From Lolium rigidum (lineage: Eukaryota > Streptophyta > Magnoliopsida > Poales > Poaceae), in assembly GCF_022539505.1 (NCBI RefSeq), contig NC_061510.1, positions 228,915,322-228,979,321 of the forward strand: 64,000 nt of DNA, read 5' to 3'. Under the pieces are notes generated by a model. The model made no database searches. It saw only the letters and a program-made list of their open reading frames with translations, and was not told where the DNA came from. Position 1 is the first letter of the stretch, and every line of letters begins with the position of its first letter. Positions 11,343 through 24,067 of the stretch are shown here, one piece after another. The translations under genes were made by a program, and so were the position numbers.

Positions 11343-13898
11343 TATTTTACTTCTGCACTTTTGTTTTATATTTGAGTCTTGGAAGTTGTTACTACTGTAG
11401 CAACCTCTCCTTATCTTTATTTTATTGCATTGTTGTGCCAAGTAAAGTCTTTGACAGTAAAGTCAATACTAGATTTGGATTACTGCGCAGAAACAGATTT
11501 CTTGCTGTCACGAAATTTAGCAGCCCCTTCTGTAGGTAACTCAGAAAAATCTGCCAATTTACGTGCGTGATCCTCAGATATGTACGCAACTTTCATTCAA
11601 TTTGAGCATTTTCATCTGAGCAAGTTAAGTGCCCCAGAAAAATTTGTCTTTACGGACTGTTCTGTTTTGATAGATTCTGCCTTTTATTTCGCATTGCCTG
11701 TTTTGCTATGTTTGATGGATTTCTTTGTTCCATTAACTTTCAGTAGCTTTGTGCAATGTCCAGAAGTGTGAAGAATGATTATGTCACCTCTGAATATATG
11801 AATTTCCAATTATGCACTAACCCTCTAATGAGTTTGTTTTGAGTTTGGTGTGGAGGAAGTTTTCAGGGGTCAAGAGAGGAGGATGATACAATATGATCAA
11901 GAAGAGTGAAAAGTCTAAGCATGGGGATGCCCCCGTGGTTCATACCTGCATATTTTAAGAAGACTCAAGCATCTAAGCTTGGGGATGCCCAAGGCATCCC
12001 TTCTTCATCGACAACTTATCAGGTCACCTCTAGTGAAACTATATTTTTATTCCATCACATCTTATGTGCTTTACTTGGAGCGTCTCTTTGTTTTTGTTTT
12101 TGTTTTTGTTTGAATAAAATCGGATCCTAGCATTCCTTGTGTGGGAGAGAGACACGCTCCGCTGTTGCATATGAACACATGTGTTCTTAGCTATACATTT
12201 AATGTTCATGGCGAAGGTTGAAACTGCTTCGTTCATTGTTATATGGTTGGAAACAGAAAATGCTTCATGTGGTAATTGGTATAATGTCTTGAATAATTTG
12301 ATACTTGGAAATTTTTGTGCTCACATAGATCATGTTTAAGCTCTTGCATCATGTACTTTGTACCCATTAATGAAGAACTACATAGAGCTTGTTAAAATTT
12401 GGTTTGCATGATTGGTCTCTCTAGAGTCTAGATATTTTCTGGTTAAGGTGTTTGAACAACAAGGAAGACAATGTAGAGTCTTATAATGCTTGCAATATGT
12501 TCTTATGTAAGTCTTATTGTACCGTTTTATACTTGAGTTTGCTTCAAACAACCTTGCTAGCCTAGCCTTGTATTGAGAGGAATTCTTCTCGTGCATCCAA
12601 AACCTTGAACCAAAAACTATGCCATTTGTGTCCACCATACCTACCTACTACATGGTATTTCTCTGCCATTCCAAAGTACATTACTTGAGTGCTACCTTTA
12701 AAAATTCTATTCTTTGCCTTTACAATATATAGCTCATGGGAAAATAGCCTTAAAAACTATTGTGGTGAAGAATATGTAGCTATGTATCTTATTTCTTATA
12801 AGTTGCTTGTTGAGCGGTAACCATGTTTCTGGGGACGCCATCAACTTTTACACCTTTGTTAAATATCATGTGAGTTGCTATGCATGTTCATCTTGTCTGA
12901 AGTAAGGGTGATTTATCATGATCAAATGGTTTGAGTATGCATATTGTTAGAGAAGAACATTGGGCCGCTAACTAAAGCCATGAATCATGGTGAAAGTTTC
13001 AGTTTGGACAATCAATCCTCAATCTCTTATGAGAATATTATCTGTTGTTGAATGCTTATGCATTAAAGAGGGGTCCATTATCTGTTGTCTATGTTGTCCC
13101 GGTATGGATGTCTAAGTTGAGAATAATCAAAAACGAGAAATCAAATGCGATCTTTCTCCTTAGACCTTTGTACAGGCGGCATAGAGGTACCCCTTTGTGA
13201 CACTTGGTTGAAACATATGTTATGCAATGATAATCCACGTAAATCCAAGCTAATTAGGACAAGGTGCGAGCACTATTGGTAATCTATGCATGAGGCTTGC
13301 AACTTATAGGATGTCTTATACATAACACATATGATTTATTACTACCGTTGACAAAATTGTTTCTATGTTTTCAAAATGAAAAGCTCTAGCACAAAAATAG
13401 TAATCCATGCTTCCCTCTGCGAAGGGCCTATCTTCTACTTTATTGTTGAGTCAGTTTACCTACTTCTTTCTATCTTAGAAGCAAACACTTTTATCAACTG
13501 TGTGCATTGATTCTTACATGTTCACCTATTTCACTTGTTATATTACTTTATGTTGACAATTATCCATGAGATGAACATGTTGAAGTTGAAAGCAACTGCT
13601 GAAACTTATATCTTCCTTTGTGTTGCTTCAAAGCTTTCTACTAAGAATGTATTGCTTTATGAGTTGACTCTTATGCAAGTCTTATTGATGCTTGTCTTGA
13701 AAGTACTATTCATGAAAAGTCTTTGCTATATGATTCAGTTGTTTACTCATTGTCTTTACCATTGCTTCGAATCGCTGCATTCATCTCATATGCTTTACAA
13801 TAGTATTGATCAAGATTATGATAGCATGTCACTTCGGAAATTATCCTTGTTATCGTTTACCTACTCGAGGGCGAGTAGGAACTAAGCTTGGGGATGCT
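11343..13898 (+). mobile_element. Non-coding 3' internal region and polypurine tract of element B
   Basis: About 2.5 kb with no credible ORF but closely related to the same region in A, D, G and E. It contains two AAGCNTGGGGATGC motifs near 11917 and 11975 and ends in the real tract TAAGCTTGGGGATGCT (13883-13898). Confidence 0.75.
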
Positions 13899-15461
13899 TG
13901 ATACGTCCCAAACGTATCTATAATTTCTTATGTTCCATGCTACTTTTATGATGATACTCACATGTTTTATACACACTTTCTATCATTATTATGCATTTTC
14001 CGGCACTAACCTATTGACGAGATGCCGAAGAGGCAGTTGCTGTTTTCTGCTGTTTTTGGTTTCAGAAATCCTACAAAGGAAATATTCTCGGAATTGGACG
14101 AAATCAACGCCCAGGGTCTTATTTTTCCACGAAGCTTCCAGAAGACCGAAGGGATTACGAAGTGGGGCGACGGGGCACCGCCCTATGGTGTGGGGCCCCC
14201 GCGTCGCCTCCAACCCTACCCTTCCGCCTACTTAAAGCCTTCGTCGCGAAAACCCCAGTATCGAGAGCCACGATACATAAAACCTTCCAGAGATGCCGCC
14301 GCCGCCAATCCCATCTCAGGGGATTCAGGAGATCGCCTCCGGCACCCTGCCGGAGAGGGGAATCATCTCCCGGAGGACTCTTCATCACCATGATCGCCTC
14401 CGGATTGATGTGTGAGTAGTTCACCCCTGGACTATGGGTCCATAGCAGTAGCTAGATGGTTGTCTTCTCCTCATTGTGCTATCATGTTAGATCTTGTGAG
14501 CTGCCTATCATGATCAAGATCATCTATTTGTAATGCTACATGTTGTGTTTGTTGGGATCCGATGAATATGGAATACTATGTCAAGTTGATTATCAATCCA
14601 TCATATATGTGTTGTTTATGTTCTTGCATGCTCTCCGTTGCTAGTAGAGGCTCTGGCCAAGTTGATACTTGTAACTCCAAGAGGGAGTTTTTATGCTCGA
14701 TAGTGGGTTCATGCCTCCATTGAATCTGGGACAGTGACAAAAAGTTATAAGGTTGTGGATGTGCTGTTGCCACTAGGGATAAAACATCAATGCTTTGTCT
14801 AAGGATATTTGTGTTGATTACATTACGCACTATACTTAATGCAATTGTCTGTTGTTTGCAACTTAATACTGGAAGGGGTTCGGATGATAACTCGAAGGTG
14901 GACTTTTTAGGCATAGATGCATGCTCGGATAGCGGTCTATGTACTTTGTCGTAATGCCCTGATTAAAACTCATAGTAGTCATCGTGATATATGTATGTGC
15001 ATTGTTATGCCTTCTCTATTTGTCAATTGCCCAACTGTAATTTATTCACCCAACATGCTATTTATCTTAAGGGAGAGACACCACTAGTGAACTGTGGACC
15101 CCGGTCTATTCTTTACATCTAAAATACAATCTACTGCAAACTCTGTTCTTTACTGTTCTTCGCAAACAAACATCATCTTCCACACTATACATTTAATCCT
15201 TTGTTTACAGCAAGCCGGTGAGATTGACAACCTCACTGTTATGTTGGGGCAAAGTACTTTGATTGTGTTGTGCAGGTTCCACGTTGGCGCCGGAATCCCT
15301 GGTGTTGCGCCGCACTACACTCCGCCACCAACAACCTTCACGTGTTCCTTGACTCCTACTGGTTCGATAACCTAGGTTTCTTACTGAGGGAAAACTTGCT
15401 GCTGTGCGCATCACACCTTCCTCTTGGGGTTCCCAACGGACGTGTGTCTTACACGCCATCA
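13899..15461 (+). repeat. 3' LTR of element B
   Basis: 1563 bp, TGATACGTCC...ACGCCATCA, followed by target duplication GTAGT at 15462-15466. Confidence 0.9.
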
Positions 15462-15466
15462 GTAGT

Positions 15467-18049
15467 CGAAGCGCGTTCACTTCTCTTAATCAAAATACGT
15501 GCCTCTCTGTACAAACTATAACATAGTATAACACAACATAAACATACTATTCAACAACAACAACATCATAATCCAACAAGACAACAATCCGAAATCGCTC
15601 TATGATACTAAGGTGTGGCATGAGGTTTGGCTTGCAGGATATGGTTGTGAGAGTTTGGACGGAAAGTCACATGATTAGAAAGAGATGGATTATCCAAGAT
15701 ATAATTGAAGAATCTTTATGTTTTACAAGAGCATGAAAAGAATTTGAAACGGCTCATGTGAATTGAATCACATAAGTGACAAATAGTGCAACAACAATAC
15801 TATTGAATAAGTGCGACAACAATTACTCAAAATAGTAAGAACTACAAATAGGCTTGGGTATAAACAATAGAATTACTCAATTTACTCATTTGTAAGTTGA
15901 ATAGTTTTAAGCTAAGTCAAAGGAGTGAATGAAAATGAATCTAGATAGACACGATATTGGTTCAAGGTAAAGTGTCTAGTGGCATTGGTGCGGATGGGGT
16001 CATAAGTTTCACCTTCACAAAAGAATCATGTTGAGAAGGGATTATAGAAATCGATAATGGATATATACTCAAATTCTCATATTTGAATTTGAATATTTGC
16101 AAAGTGATTCAAATATTTTAGACGATGGTACTATTGGATGAAGTACTGTAAAGCAAGGCTTATGCAATTGATATAGTGTGACAACACTTATCAGAGTAGC
16201 ACAAGGTCACACATACCAATGGAAATGAACTAATGATATATCAAACTACTCAAGTAACTCATTTGAAAGTTGAATAGTTCGAACTAAGTGGAAGGGTTGA
16301 ATATGAGATTGTATAGGCATGAATGATATCTGAATTTGGTTCGCGGAGCCTAATGGATAACAAAGGTTCATCACATGTGATATGGGGTGGAGTATCTCCA
16401 CCCTACTAAAGCAAGGTGAAAATCTAAACTAGGACATGTCACACTTTACTCAAATATCTCAATTATTACTTCAATAATATGGACTAGAATAATGTGTTGT
16501 GGAGAGATGTGATAATGGAACATCATAAAGAATTATAACTAGTCCTGGAAGATGGGTATGATCATAAGGATCAAATTGGCTAAACAAACTATGTCGAAGC
16601 CAGTCATAGGACTGCACTTTTCGCGAAAAGTCATTAGAAGAAGTTATCCGGATGGAAGAACTTTCTACACGAAAGTTGTAGAGAATTCCATTACAAGCGA
16701 ATCGCCAAAAGAATCTCGGAAAAGTTGGTAGTATTTATTTTATAGACGATGTTGCGGAACAAAGGGGTACCGCGAAGATAAGGTGGGCGAAACTGCCACG
16801 CAACATTTCTAACATGATCTACGTGATTTGCTGATTCCGACGGTATAGGGTTTGTCGAAATCCGACGTGTAGAACTCAAGATATGGATTTTACAAAACTA
16901 GACCTAAGTGGTTACAGTTCTAATGGTGTACGAAAAGTTGTCCGAACAAGTTGCTCGGATGAAAAAACTTCCTACATGAAAGTTATAGAGGATCTAATTA
17001 CAAAGTTAACGGAAAAACCACTATTCTAAACGGAGATGTAGATCTAAGGAAATAAAATTACAAAATTGCGTACCACAAACTAAAAAAAAGAGCGGAAATA
17101 GATTAATTAATGGATGCTCGCGGCGTTTCCCAACTAGCGTTGCGGATGTTGCGTCGTGTGTGCGTCGCGAGAGAAGCAGCAGCGCTGCAAAGCTGTGCGC
17201 GGGGAGAGAGGAGGCGCCGGATGCTGGTGTGGTTGAGGCTGCCTCTGGGGTCCTTTTTATAGGCTGTAGTGGGACTAAAAGAAAGGGAAAAGGAAAAAAA
17301 AAGGCAGATGCGCTGCGCGCGTGGCTGCGCCGGGCCGTGGCATGCTGAGGAGTTGAGATGGGCTGGTGGCGTGGGTGTGTTGGGCCAGGGTGCGGCCGAG
17401 GAAAAAAAATGCTGGGGCAAGGGAGGCCGGGTGGGCTGGGGGCGCTGGTCCGAGCGGGCGCTGGGTCGGCATGCTGGGCTGGTCGGCTCGGCTGGCCGGC
17501 CCGATTCTGGTTTTTTTTATACTGAAATTGGAAATACATTTTGGGGCTTCAAATAAAATCGAAAAAATGCAAATAAGGTACCGTTGGATTCATTATGAAA
17601 AATACTTCAATATGAGACTAAATTTGGGACAAGTTATAAACTTTATAAAAACAAAATTTGACATATATGTATATGTGGCTATAGTGCCTTTTTGGGGTTT
17701 AAGGTTTTCTCAAAAATAAAATATTTTATAAATTTCAAAACCTCCGAAGAAAATAGAGTATTGATTATAAAATATTTTGAAACTATGGTTTACGAAAACT
17801 CCATTTTGCAAAATCCTTTTAATATCCCTTTGTGAAATTAAAATGATTATTATATACATTTGCTCTATATGTTTGATTTTGAAAATACTTGAAACCAAAA
17901 GTATTTAGAAACCAATAGTTTGGAAAATACGTTTTAAAAACTCCAAAAAAATTTAATTCTTTGTGGATTTTCAATCAAGTTCAAACAATCAAGCATTAAA
18001 TTCATTTTTATTTTACATTTCGAAATCTGGAAAATTCCGGGATGTGACA
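15467..18049 (-). mobile_element. Element O, part 2: 5' part of its 5' LTR
   Basis: Continuation of the O LTR after element B. The LTR starts at 18049 in minus orientation with TGTCACATCCCGG, giving an LTR of about 3.9 kb once B and one copy of its duplication are removed. It holds a GC-rich promoter-like stretch (17100-17510) and AT-rich flanks. Positions 18050-18054 (CAAGC) are the expected target duplication in C, with the partner left of the window. Open frames at 17021-17556 overlap on both strands and show no family features. Confidence 0.7.
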
Positions 18050-18624
18050 CAAGCTTAGACTTTTCACTCTTCTTGATCATATTATATCATCCTCCTCTCT
18101 TGATCCTTGAAAACTTCCTTCACACCAGACTCAAAACAATCTCATTAAAGGGTTAGTGCATAATCAAAAATTCACATGTTCAGCAAGGACACAATCATTC
18201 CCAACACTTCTGGACATTACCCAAGGTTACTGAAATTTAATGGAGCAAATAAATCCACTCAAACACAGTAAAAGAGGCAATGCGAAATAAAAGGCACAAT
18301 CTGTCAAAACAGAACAGTCCGTAAAGACAAATTTTTCGAGGCACTTAACATGCTCAGATGAAAAATCTCAAATTGAATGAAAGTTGCGTACATATCTGAG
18401 GATTACTCACGATTTTTTTCAAGATTTTACGATGTTCCTACAGAGAGAACAGCTCAAATTCGTGACAGCTAAAAATCTGTTTCTGCGCAGAAATCCAAAT
18501 CTAGTATCAACTTTCTATCAAAGACTTTACTTGGCACAAAAAAACGAAATAAACATGATAAGGAGAGGTTGCTACAGTAGCAACAATTTCCAAGACACAA
18601 CAAAATAGTAGCAAAATAAAAACA

Positions 18625-18673
18625 TGGGTTATCTCCCAAGAAGTGCTTTCTTTATAGCCATTAAGATGGGCTC
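18625..18673 (-). promoter_or_regulatory. Conserved twin hairpin after the ORF of element C
   Basis: Minus-strand order: GAGCC...GGCTA hairpin, A-rich linker with AAGCACTT, then TGGG-AGATAA-CCCA. Same layout as in B, D, E and G. Confidence 0.5.
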
Positions 18674-21465
18674 AGTAATTTTAATGATGCTCTCGCAAGA
18701 AATAAGGGTTGAAGCAAAAGAGAGCATCGAAAGTAAATAATAAACACTTTTAAGTCTAACCCACTTCCTATGAAAAGGAATCTTGTAAATAAACAAGTCA
18801 TGTAAGCATAATGCAATAAGCATAGGAAGGCAACACAAGCGCAACTTCAAGATTCTCAACATAAAGAGGGGAAACTTAATATTATTAAGATGCATATAAC
18901 CATGTTTACCTCTCTCATAATAACTTTCAGTAGCATCATTGATGAAATCCACAATATAACCATCACTTAAAACATTCTTATCATGGTTTATATGCATAAA
19001 AGTATCATTACTCTCCACACAAGCATAATCAATTTTATTAGTAATAGTGGGAGTAAAACTATCACATCCATCATTATAATCATCATAAATTGGAGACATA
19101 AAATAATCATAATGAATTTTATCCTCAATAGTAGATGGACTAAAAATATCACAATCACCATAACGAACTTGAATATGATAGACAAGCTGCATATTAGAGA
19201 GATGGTCTTGGGTAATCCCTCCATAACTATGACAAGTTCCACGAGGATGACTGTAATTATAACCTATGTCATAGTATTATTTATAATAATTGTCAAAGAT
19301 TGGAGGCATAGTGTCATCATAAGAAATAGAATAGTTATCTTCCACAGTGTGTTCATCTGTAAACATACCATCATTGTTACTAGAGGGAGATGTATCAAAC
19401 ATATAATCATCAGCAGCAAAAGGATTTTCAAACACCTCATCCCCAAGCTTAGAGCTTTCTATATCATTATGGGAAGAAACATGGATAGTACTAATACTAT
19501 GGCAATTATTAACATCATCATTTTCAGAATTAGTGTCCCAGAGATCTTCAATATCAAAAGTAGTGTGCTCTTCCAAATCATGATCACTAATATAGGTAAA
19601 GGGCATAGAAAGATCATTGTACTCAGATTCATTATCATAATAATCATTAGGAGCAACATACTTACGGTTACCTATCGTTATCTTGTACACGCGGGGATAT
19701 GCCGTTACCTCTTTCTTCTTATTCCCCCTCTTCTTCTTCTTCGTTCCCTTCTTCTTCTTCTTTTCCCCTTTAGGAGGGAGAGGTTTGAAAGGAAGCTTCT
19801 CCACATAACCTGGTTTATTATTAGAAACAATAGAAGAAACTTGGGAGGACACCTCTCTTTCATTAATAAGAACAAAACACATATTAGTCCTGTCATATTT
19901 TGGTAAAGTCCCATCCTTTATAACACTTTGTATGTAGGTGTTGGTATGGCAATTATTAACACAATAGAGATAACATCCATGCAACACTATTAATATCAAG
20001 AGCACTCATATCCACGAAAGATATTTTTCTCAATAACTCTTCACACTCCAAAAATAATGTAAGTTCATCATGCTGATTAGGAATGATTTCATCATCACAA
20101 TACAATTTTGCAGCACTCATGAGGTTCGAATTATCATTGGAGGAGCATTGAAAACTAAAATGACCCACTCTATGGCAAAGTTCACAAATAAAAGGATAGA
20201 GGGCACAAACTTTTTCACCAAGATCATCTAGAGCCCTAGACCACTTTCTAGTTTTTTCATTCCTGTGATGGATACAATATTCTTCTTCAATTTTATTCTT
20301 TTCACAAGCTCTATGAACTCCACAAAAATTAACATGCTTATAGGAAATAGCATTTTCAGAAGTTTGAGCATGTTCATTGCAATCATTAATAACAGTTTCA
20401 TTTTCCATGCAAGTGTCTTTGAAAGGTTCATGATACAGGTACCAATTTTCTTTAGGAACATTAATATGAGAAGCAAAGGCTCTATAGCAATCGACCATAA
20501 TTTGAGGATCAAGACCATATTTAGCACTAAGCTCTTGAAAATCAGCAGTTTGAGCGAAAGACTTAATGCAATCATATTCGTAGTTTATACCTGATTCTTT
20601 ACCTTTGTCGTTATCCCAATCTTCAGTATTGCTTTGAATTCTTTCAAGAAGATCCCATCTAGCTTAAACCTCCTTGCTTGTGAAAGATCCCTCCAAACAG
20701 GCATCTAGATAGTCCTTGTGATGTCCTGAAAGCCTTGCATAAAAATTATTAATAACAACATTACGGGGGAGCTCATGAATGGGACATTTGAGCATTAGTG
20801 ACTTCAATCTCCCCCATGCTTGGGAAATACTCTCTCCATCACGAGGATAAAAGTTATAAATGTAATTCCTATCAACATGCACTTCATGAGGAGGATAAAA
20901 TTTAGAATAAAAGAGAGGTACAATTTCCTCCCAACCAATAGATCGACCATTCTTCAAGCATCTTATACCATTCCGCAGCTACGCCCTTCGGAGATATAGA
21001 GAATAGCTTCCTCTTAACTTGGTCCTTTGAAATACCTGCACTCTCGAACAACTCGCATAATTCATGTATAAAGAGTAAATGATCACCAGGATGGACAGTC
21101 CCATCTCCAAAATAGCAATTGTTCATAGCAAGTTTAACAATTTTCATAGGTATGTTGAAAGGAATACTTTCAGTAGATGGATTTAAAATATCACAAGCAT
21201 CATTAGAGTTATCTCATATGGGAGATAAAGTATTATCAGAGAAAATTTTCTCCCCTAAAGCTGCGAAGCTAAAAAGATCATAAAAACTAGCTTCCCCAAG
21301 CTTAGACTTTTCCATAGCATTAGCAGTAATTGCGTTCATACTAATAACATTGCTACTAGCATGCAAATAAGGTTCCATAGGTTTTTTAATTTTCGCATCA
21401 AACAATTCATGTCTTAACTCAGGAAAAAGATTAAAAAGCTCACTAATTTTTTTGTTGTTTTCCAT
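18629..21465 (-). pseudogene. Broken gag-like ORF of element C with zinc knuckle
   Basis: Starts at the ATG at 21465 (MENNKKISELFNLFPELRHE) and once ran to about 18629, roughly 940 codons, but is split into at least five open segments by stops and frameshifts (a stop at 21214, frame changes near 20930, 20650, 19980 and 19250). Segment 2-3 is a retrotransposon Gag core: GVAAEWYKML, then FYPPHEVHVD and SISQAWGRLKSLMLKCPIHE, the same order as in the Gag of E. Segment 20498-19956 has a CCHC zinc knuckle, CELCHRVGHFSFQC, at about 20186-20145. Next come a lysine-rich stretch (about 19700-19790) and an acidic Asp/Asn/Tyr-rich part. The end is hydrophobic, with FHRKWVRLK shared with D and G. No protease, reverse transcriptase or integrase is seen. 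Confidence 0.7.
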
Positions 21466-21611
21466 TATGCCTAACTAGTGAAAAATAAAAACAAGAAACA
21501 AAAAGATGCAATTGCAGAATATAAAGGAAATAACTTCGAGCACTCACACACCGGCAACAGTGCTAGGAAATAGCTTAGTAGTCGGAGGATGTGAATACCT
21601 TTTACCTTACC

Positions 21612-21629
21612 TCCCCGGCAACGGCGCCG
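21612..21629 (-). promoter_or_regulatory. Primer-binding site of element C (tRNA-Asp type, one change)
   Basis: On the minus strand CGGCGCCGTTGCCGGGGA; the first base differs from the usual T. It lies 11 bases from the LTR edge at 21641. Confidence 0.75.
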
Positions 21630-21640
21630 TGAAAATAGCT

Positions 21641-22377
21641 TGATGTCTACGCACGCTTCTATTCCTGTAGACAGTGTTGGGCCTCCAAGAGCAGAGGTTT
21701 GTAGAACAGCATCAAGTTTCCCTTAAGTGAATCACTCAAGGTTTATCGAACTCAGGGAGGTAGAGGTCAAAGATATCCCTCTCAAGCAACCATTCAATTA
21801 AGATACAAGAAGTCTCTTGTGTGCCCAACACACCTAATACACTTGTCAGATGTATAGGTGCACTAGTTCGGCGAAGAGATAGTGAAATACAAGTAATATG
21901 GATGATTATAAGTAGTAATTGCAATCTGAAATAAAAATGGCAGCAAGCGAACATGTAGCAGAACTTGTTGGAAACGGTGTTTCAATGCTTAGAAACAAGA
22001 CCTAGGGATGATACTTTCACTAGTGGACACTCTCAACAATGATCACATAATTGAATAAATAAATGCTACTCACAAACACTCTCTTGTTGGATAACAAACA
22101 CCATTCATTGTGTAGGGCTGCAAAAGCACACCTCAAGCCGGAGTAAACAAGCTCCACAACGTCATAAAGGAATCACACACAATGCGCACACTCGTCACCA
22201 TCACACCGTGGAGAGTGACTCCGGAGTTCATATTAAAGTAACATCTAGAGTGCATAATAGACAAGAGTAACATCTACATATTCAACTAGATTACAAAGCT
22301 CATGATCACATAAAGATCACACCATGGGAGAGAGATGAACCACATAGCTACCGGTAGAGCCCTCAGCCTCATGGGAG
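21641..22377 (-). repeat. 5' LTR of element C, 3' part
   Basis: Reverse complement of the LTR ends of D and G (TGATGTCTACG at the left edge). Truncated at 22377 by the LTR of X. GGGAG at 22373-22377 is the candidate duplication. Confidence 0.8.
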
Positions 22378-22541
22378 TGATACGTCCATTTTGCATCACT
22401 ATTTTATATCATAATTTACTGTTATTCATTGATATAGTTCATATTTAGAGGTGATACTTATGTTATTTCATCTATTTTGCATGTTTCATGATTATTGGAG
22501 GATCATCCACCGGAGTCAAGATTCTGCTGGAAAAAGCACCG
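22378..22541 (+). mobile_element. LTR X, first part
   Basis: Opens TGATACGTCCATTTTGCATC, an LTR start unlike the other families here but of a type I recall as common in Triticeae. It is interrupted by element E and resumes at 31851. CACCG at 22537-22541 is the duplication made by E. Confidence 0.65.
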
Positions 22542-22908
22542 TGATGCGTGCAGTTGACACACGTCCGTTGGGAACCCCAAGAGGAAGGTGTGATGCAGAC
22601 AGTAGCAAGTTTTCCCTCAGAAAGAAACCAAGGTTTATCGAACCAGGAGGAGCCAAGAAGCACGTTGAAGGTTGATGGTGGCGGAATGTAATGCGGCGCA
22701 ACACCGGGGATTCCGGCGCCAACGTGGAACCCGCACAACACAACCAAAGTACTTTGCCCCAACGAAACGGTGAGGTTGTCAATCTCACCGGCTTGCTGTA
22801 ACAAAGGATTAACCGTATTGTGTGGAAGATGATTGTTTGCAGAAAACGAGTAAAGAACAATTGCAGTAGATTGTATGCGATGTAAAGAATAGGACCGGGG
22901 TCCACGGT

Positions 22909-24067
22909 TGTTGACGTCGGAAACCCCCGGCGGGCAGCGACGAGCAACACAAGTAGAGCCGGGAACAACTAGGGCTGCGGCTGGCCCCGGTCCCTCGGAG
23001 CGACGGCCCGCAAAGCCTCCTCGGTCACACGTCCGATGCTATCGCAAGGGCGTGCCACCTGACCTATACCTGGTCGGGAAGGTGTTGGATGATGCCTCGC
23101 TTAGTTTCCTGCATGGCATACACGTAAACATTAAATACGAGCCTCGATCGGCTCTCGGGTTATCTCGTGAATCGGCTCAAAGAGCCGATCCACCCATGAT
23201 TCGTACAAGGTGTCCGAATATATGGTGGTCCTGCTTGATCAAGATAAAGCTAATGAGATCTACGACGATTTAGGGTTTTCACCGCATAATCGGATCATCC
23301 TACTCACGATTGGGCCTCGCGCTCGCGCACGGTGACCGTAAGCCGATCCTAGACAGGGCCTAAAAACCAACACGAAGTTGATCCCCGGAACATCCTTTCT
23401 AGGGCTAGCAAACGTCACCCTACACGCTGCTGGATCCTCCAACCCTTTGTAGGGCCTAACTAATGCGGATATTAAACTAATCCTTGCAGAACAAGGAGCA
23501 ACCGTAACGGATCAGATCTACTAAACTATGATCAAGCGGGGTGCCGCCCCTACACCTGAGATAGGTGTAAGGGCGGCTAGATGCATAAGGGTCGCACTAC
23601 GACAGCATATGATACGAAGAACAATGCTAACCCTAACACATCTAAGATAACTACGTTGCCCGCCATCAATAAGGCTTCAGCACGAGCAACGCATGAACAA
23701 CGTGGGTAGGCTTGTGCTGCCTAGATCGCAAGATGCGATCTAGGCAGCATGGTGCTTACCGGAGAAACCCTCGAGACGAAGGAGTGGGCGATGCGCCGAG
23801 ATTTGTTTGTGTTGAACGTTGGTTGTTTATTCCATAAACCCTAGATACATATTTATAGTCCAGGGGACTTTCTAATTAGGCGTGCACCTAACCGTGCACG
23901 GGTAAAACTCTATCTAACTGAAACGTATCCTAATATGTTACAGATACACGGGCCATCTAGCCCAAACTTTGCATGTAAGGCCGATTCACGTATTTCTTCT
24001 ATATATATTCTTCAAGTCCATCTTGATCGCGGCCCACCTCTGACTCGGTCAAATTCTGGTGATAACA
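22909..24067 (-). mobile_element. Solo LTR F
   Basis: 1159-bp sequence with LTR ends (minus sense TGTTATCACC...CGTCAACA) and no internal region, sitting inside the 3' LTR of E. The exact empty site is preserved in the other LTR of E near 30620. Flanks ACGGT (22904-22908) and ACAGT (24068-24072) are a 5-bp target duplication with one change. Such solo LTRs arise by recombination between the two LTRs of one element. It contains a perfect 16-bp-arm hairpin at 23715-23749. Family not identified with confidence. Confidence 0.8.
23715..23749. repeat. Perfect inverted repeat in solo LTR F
   Basis: 16-base arms TGCTGCCTAGATCGCA and its exact complement around a 3-base loop AGA. In element sense it lies a little downstream of the probable transcript start, so it would be in the LTR leader RNA. 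Confidence 0.85.

Larger units (their letters stand above)
8677..15461 (+). mobile_element. Element B: complete Athila-type LTR retrotransposon, non-autonomous
   Basis: Complete 6.8-kb element: 5' LTR 8677-10175, PBS 10187-10204, broken gag-protease 10419-11280, a 2.6-kb non-coding 3' region, polypurine tract 13883-13898 and 3' LTR 13899-15461. GTAGT at 8672-8676 and 15462-15466 is a perfect 5-bp target duplication inside the LTR of O. There is no reverse transcriptase, RNase H or integrase, so movement would need proteins from a relative. The 5' LTR lacks 64 bp present in the 3' LTR. Confidence 0.9.
18050..22377 (-). mobile_element. Element C: 5' LTR part and internal region, minus strand
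   Basis: Read on the minus strand: truncated 5' LTR (22377-21641, ending GTAGACATCA in element sense), PBS, broken long gag-like ORF (21465-18629), conserved hairpins and the start of the non-coding 3' region, which breaks off at 18050 where O was inserted. The LTR is cut at 22377 by X. It belongs to the same LTR family as D and G but keeps a much longer ORF, so it represents the less deleted form. Confidence 0.8.

Noticed and set aside
18983..19906. 307-codon plus-strand open frame rich in Ile
   Set aside because: Antisense shadow of the acidic Asp/Asn/Tyr-rich gag-like ORF of element C.
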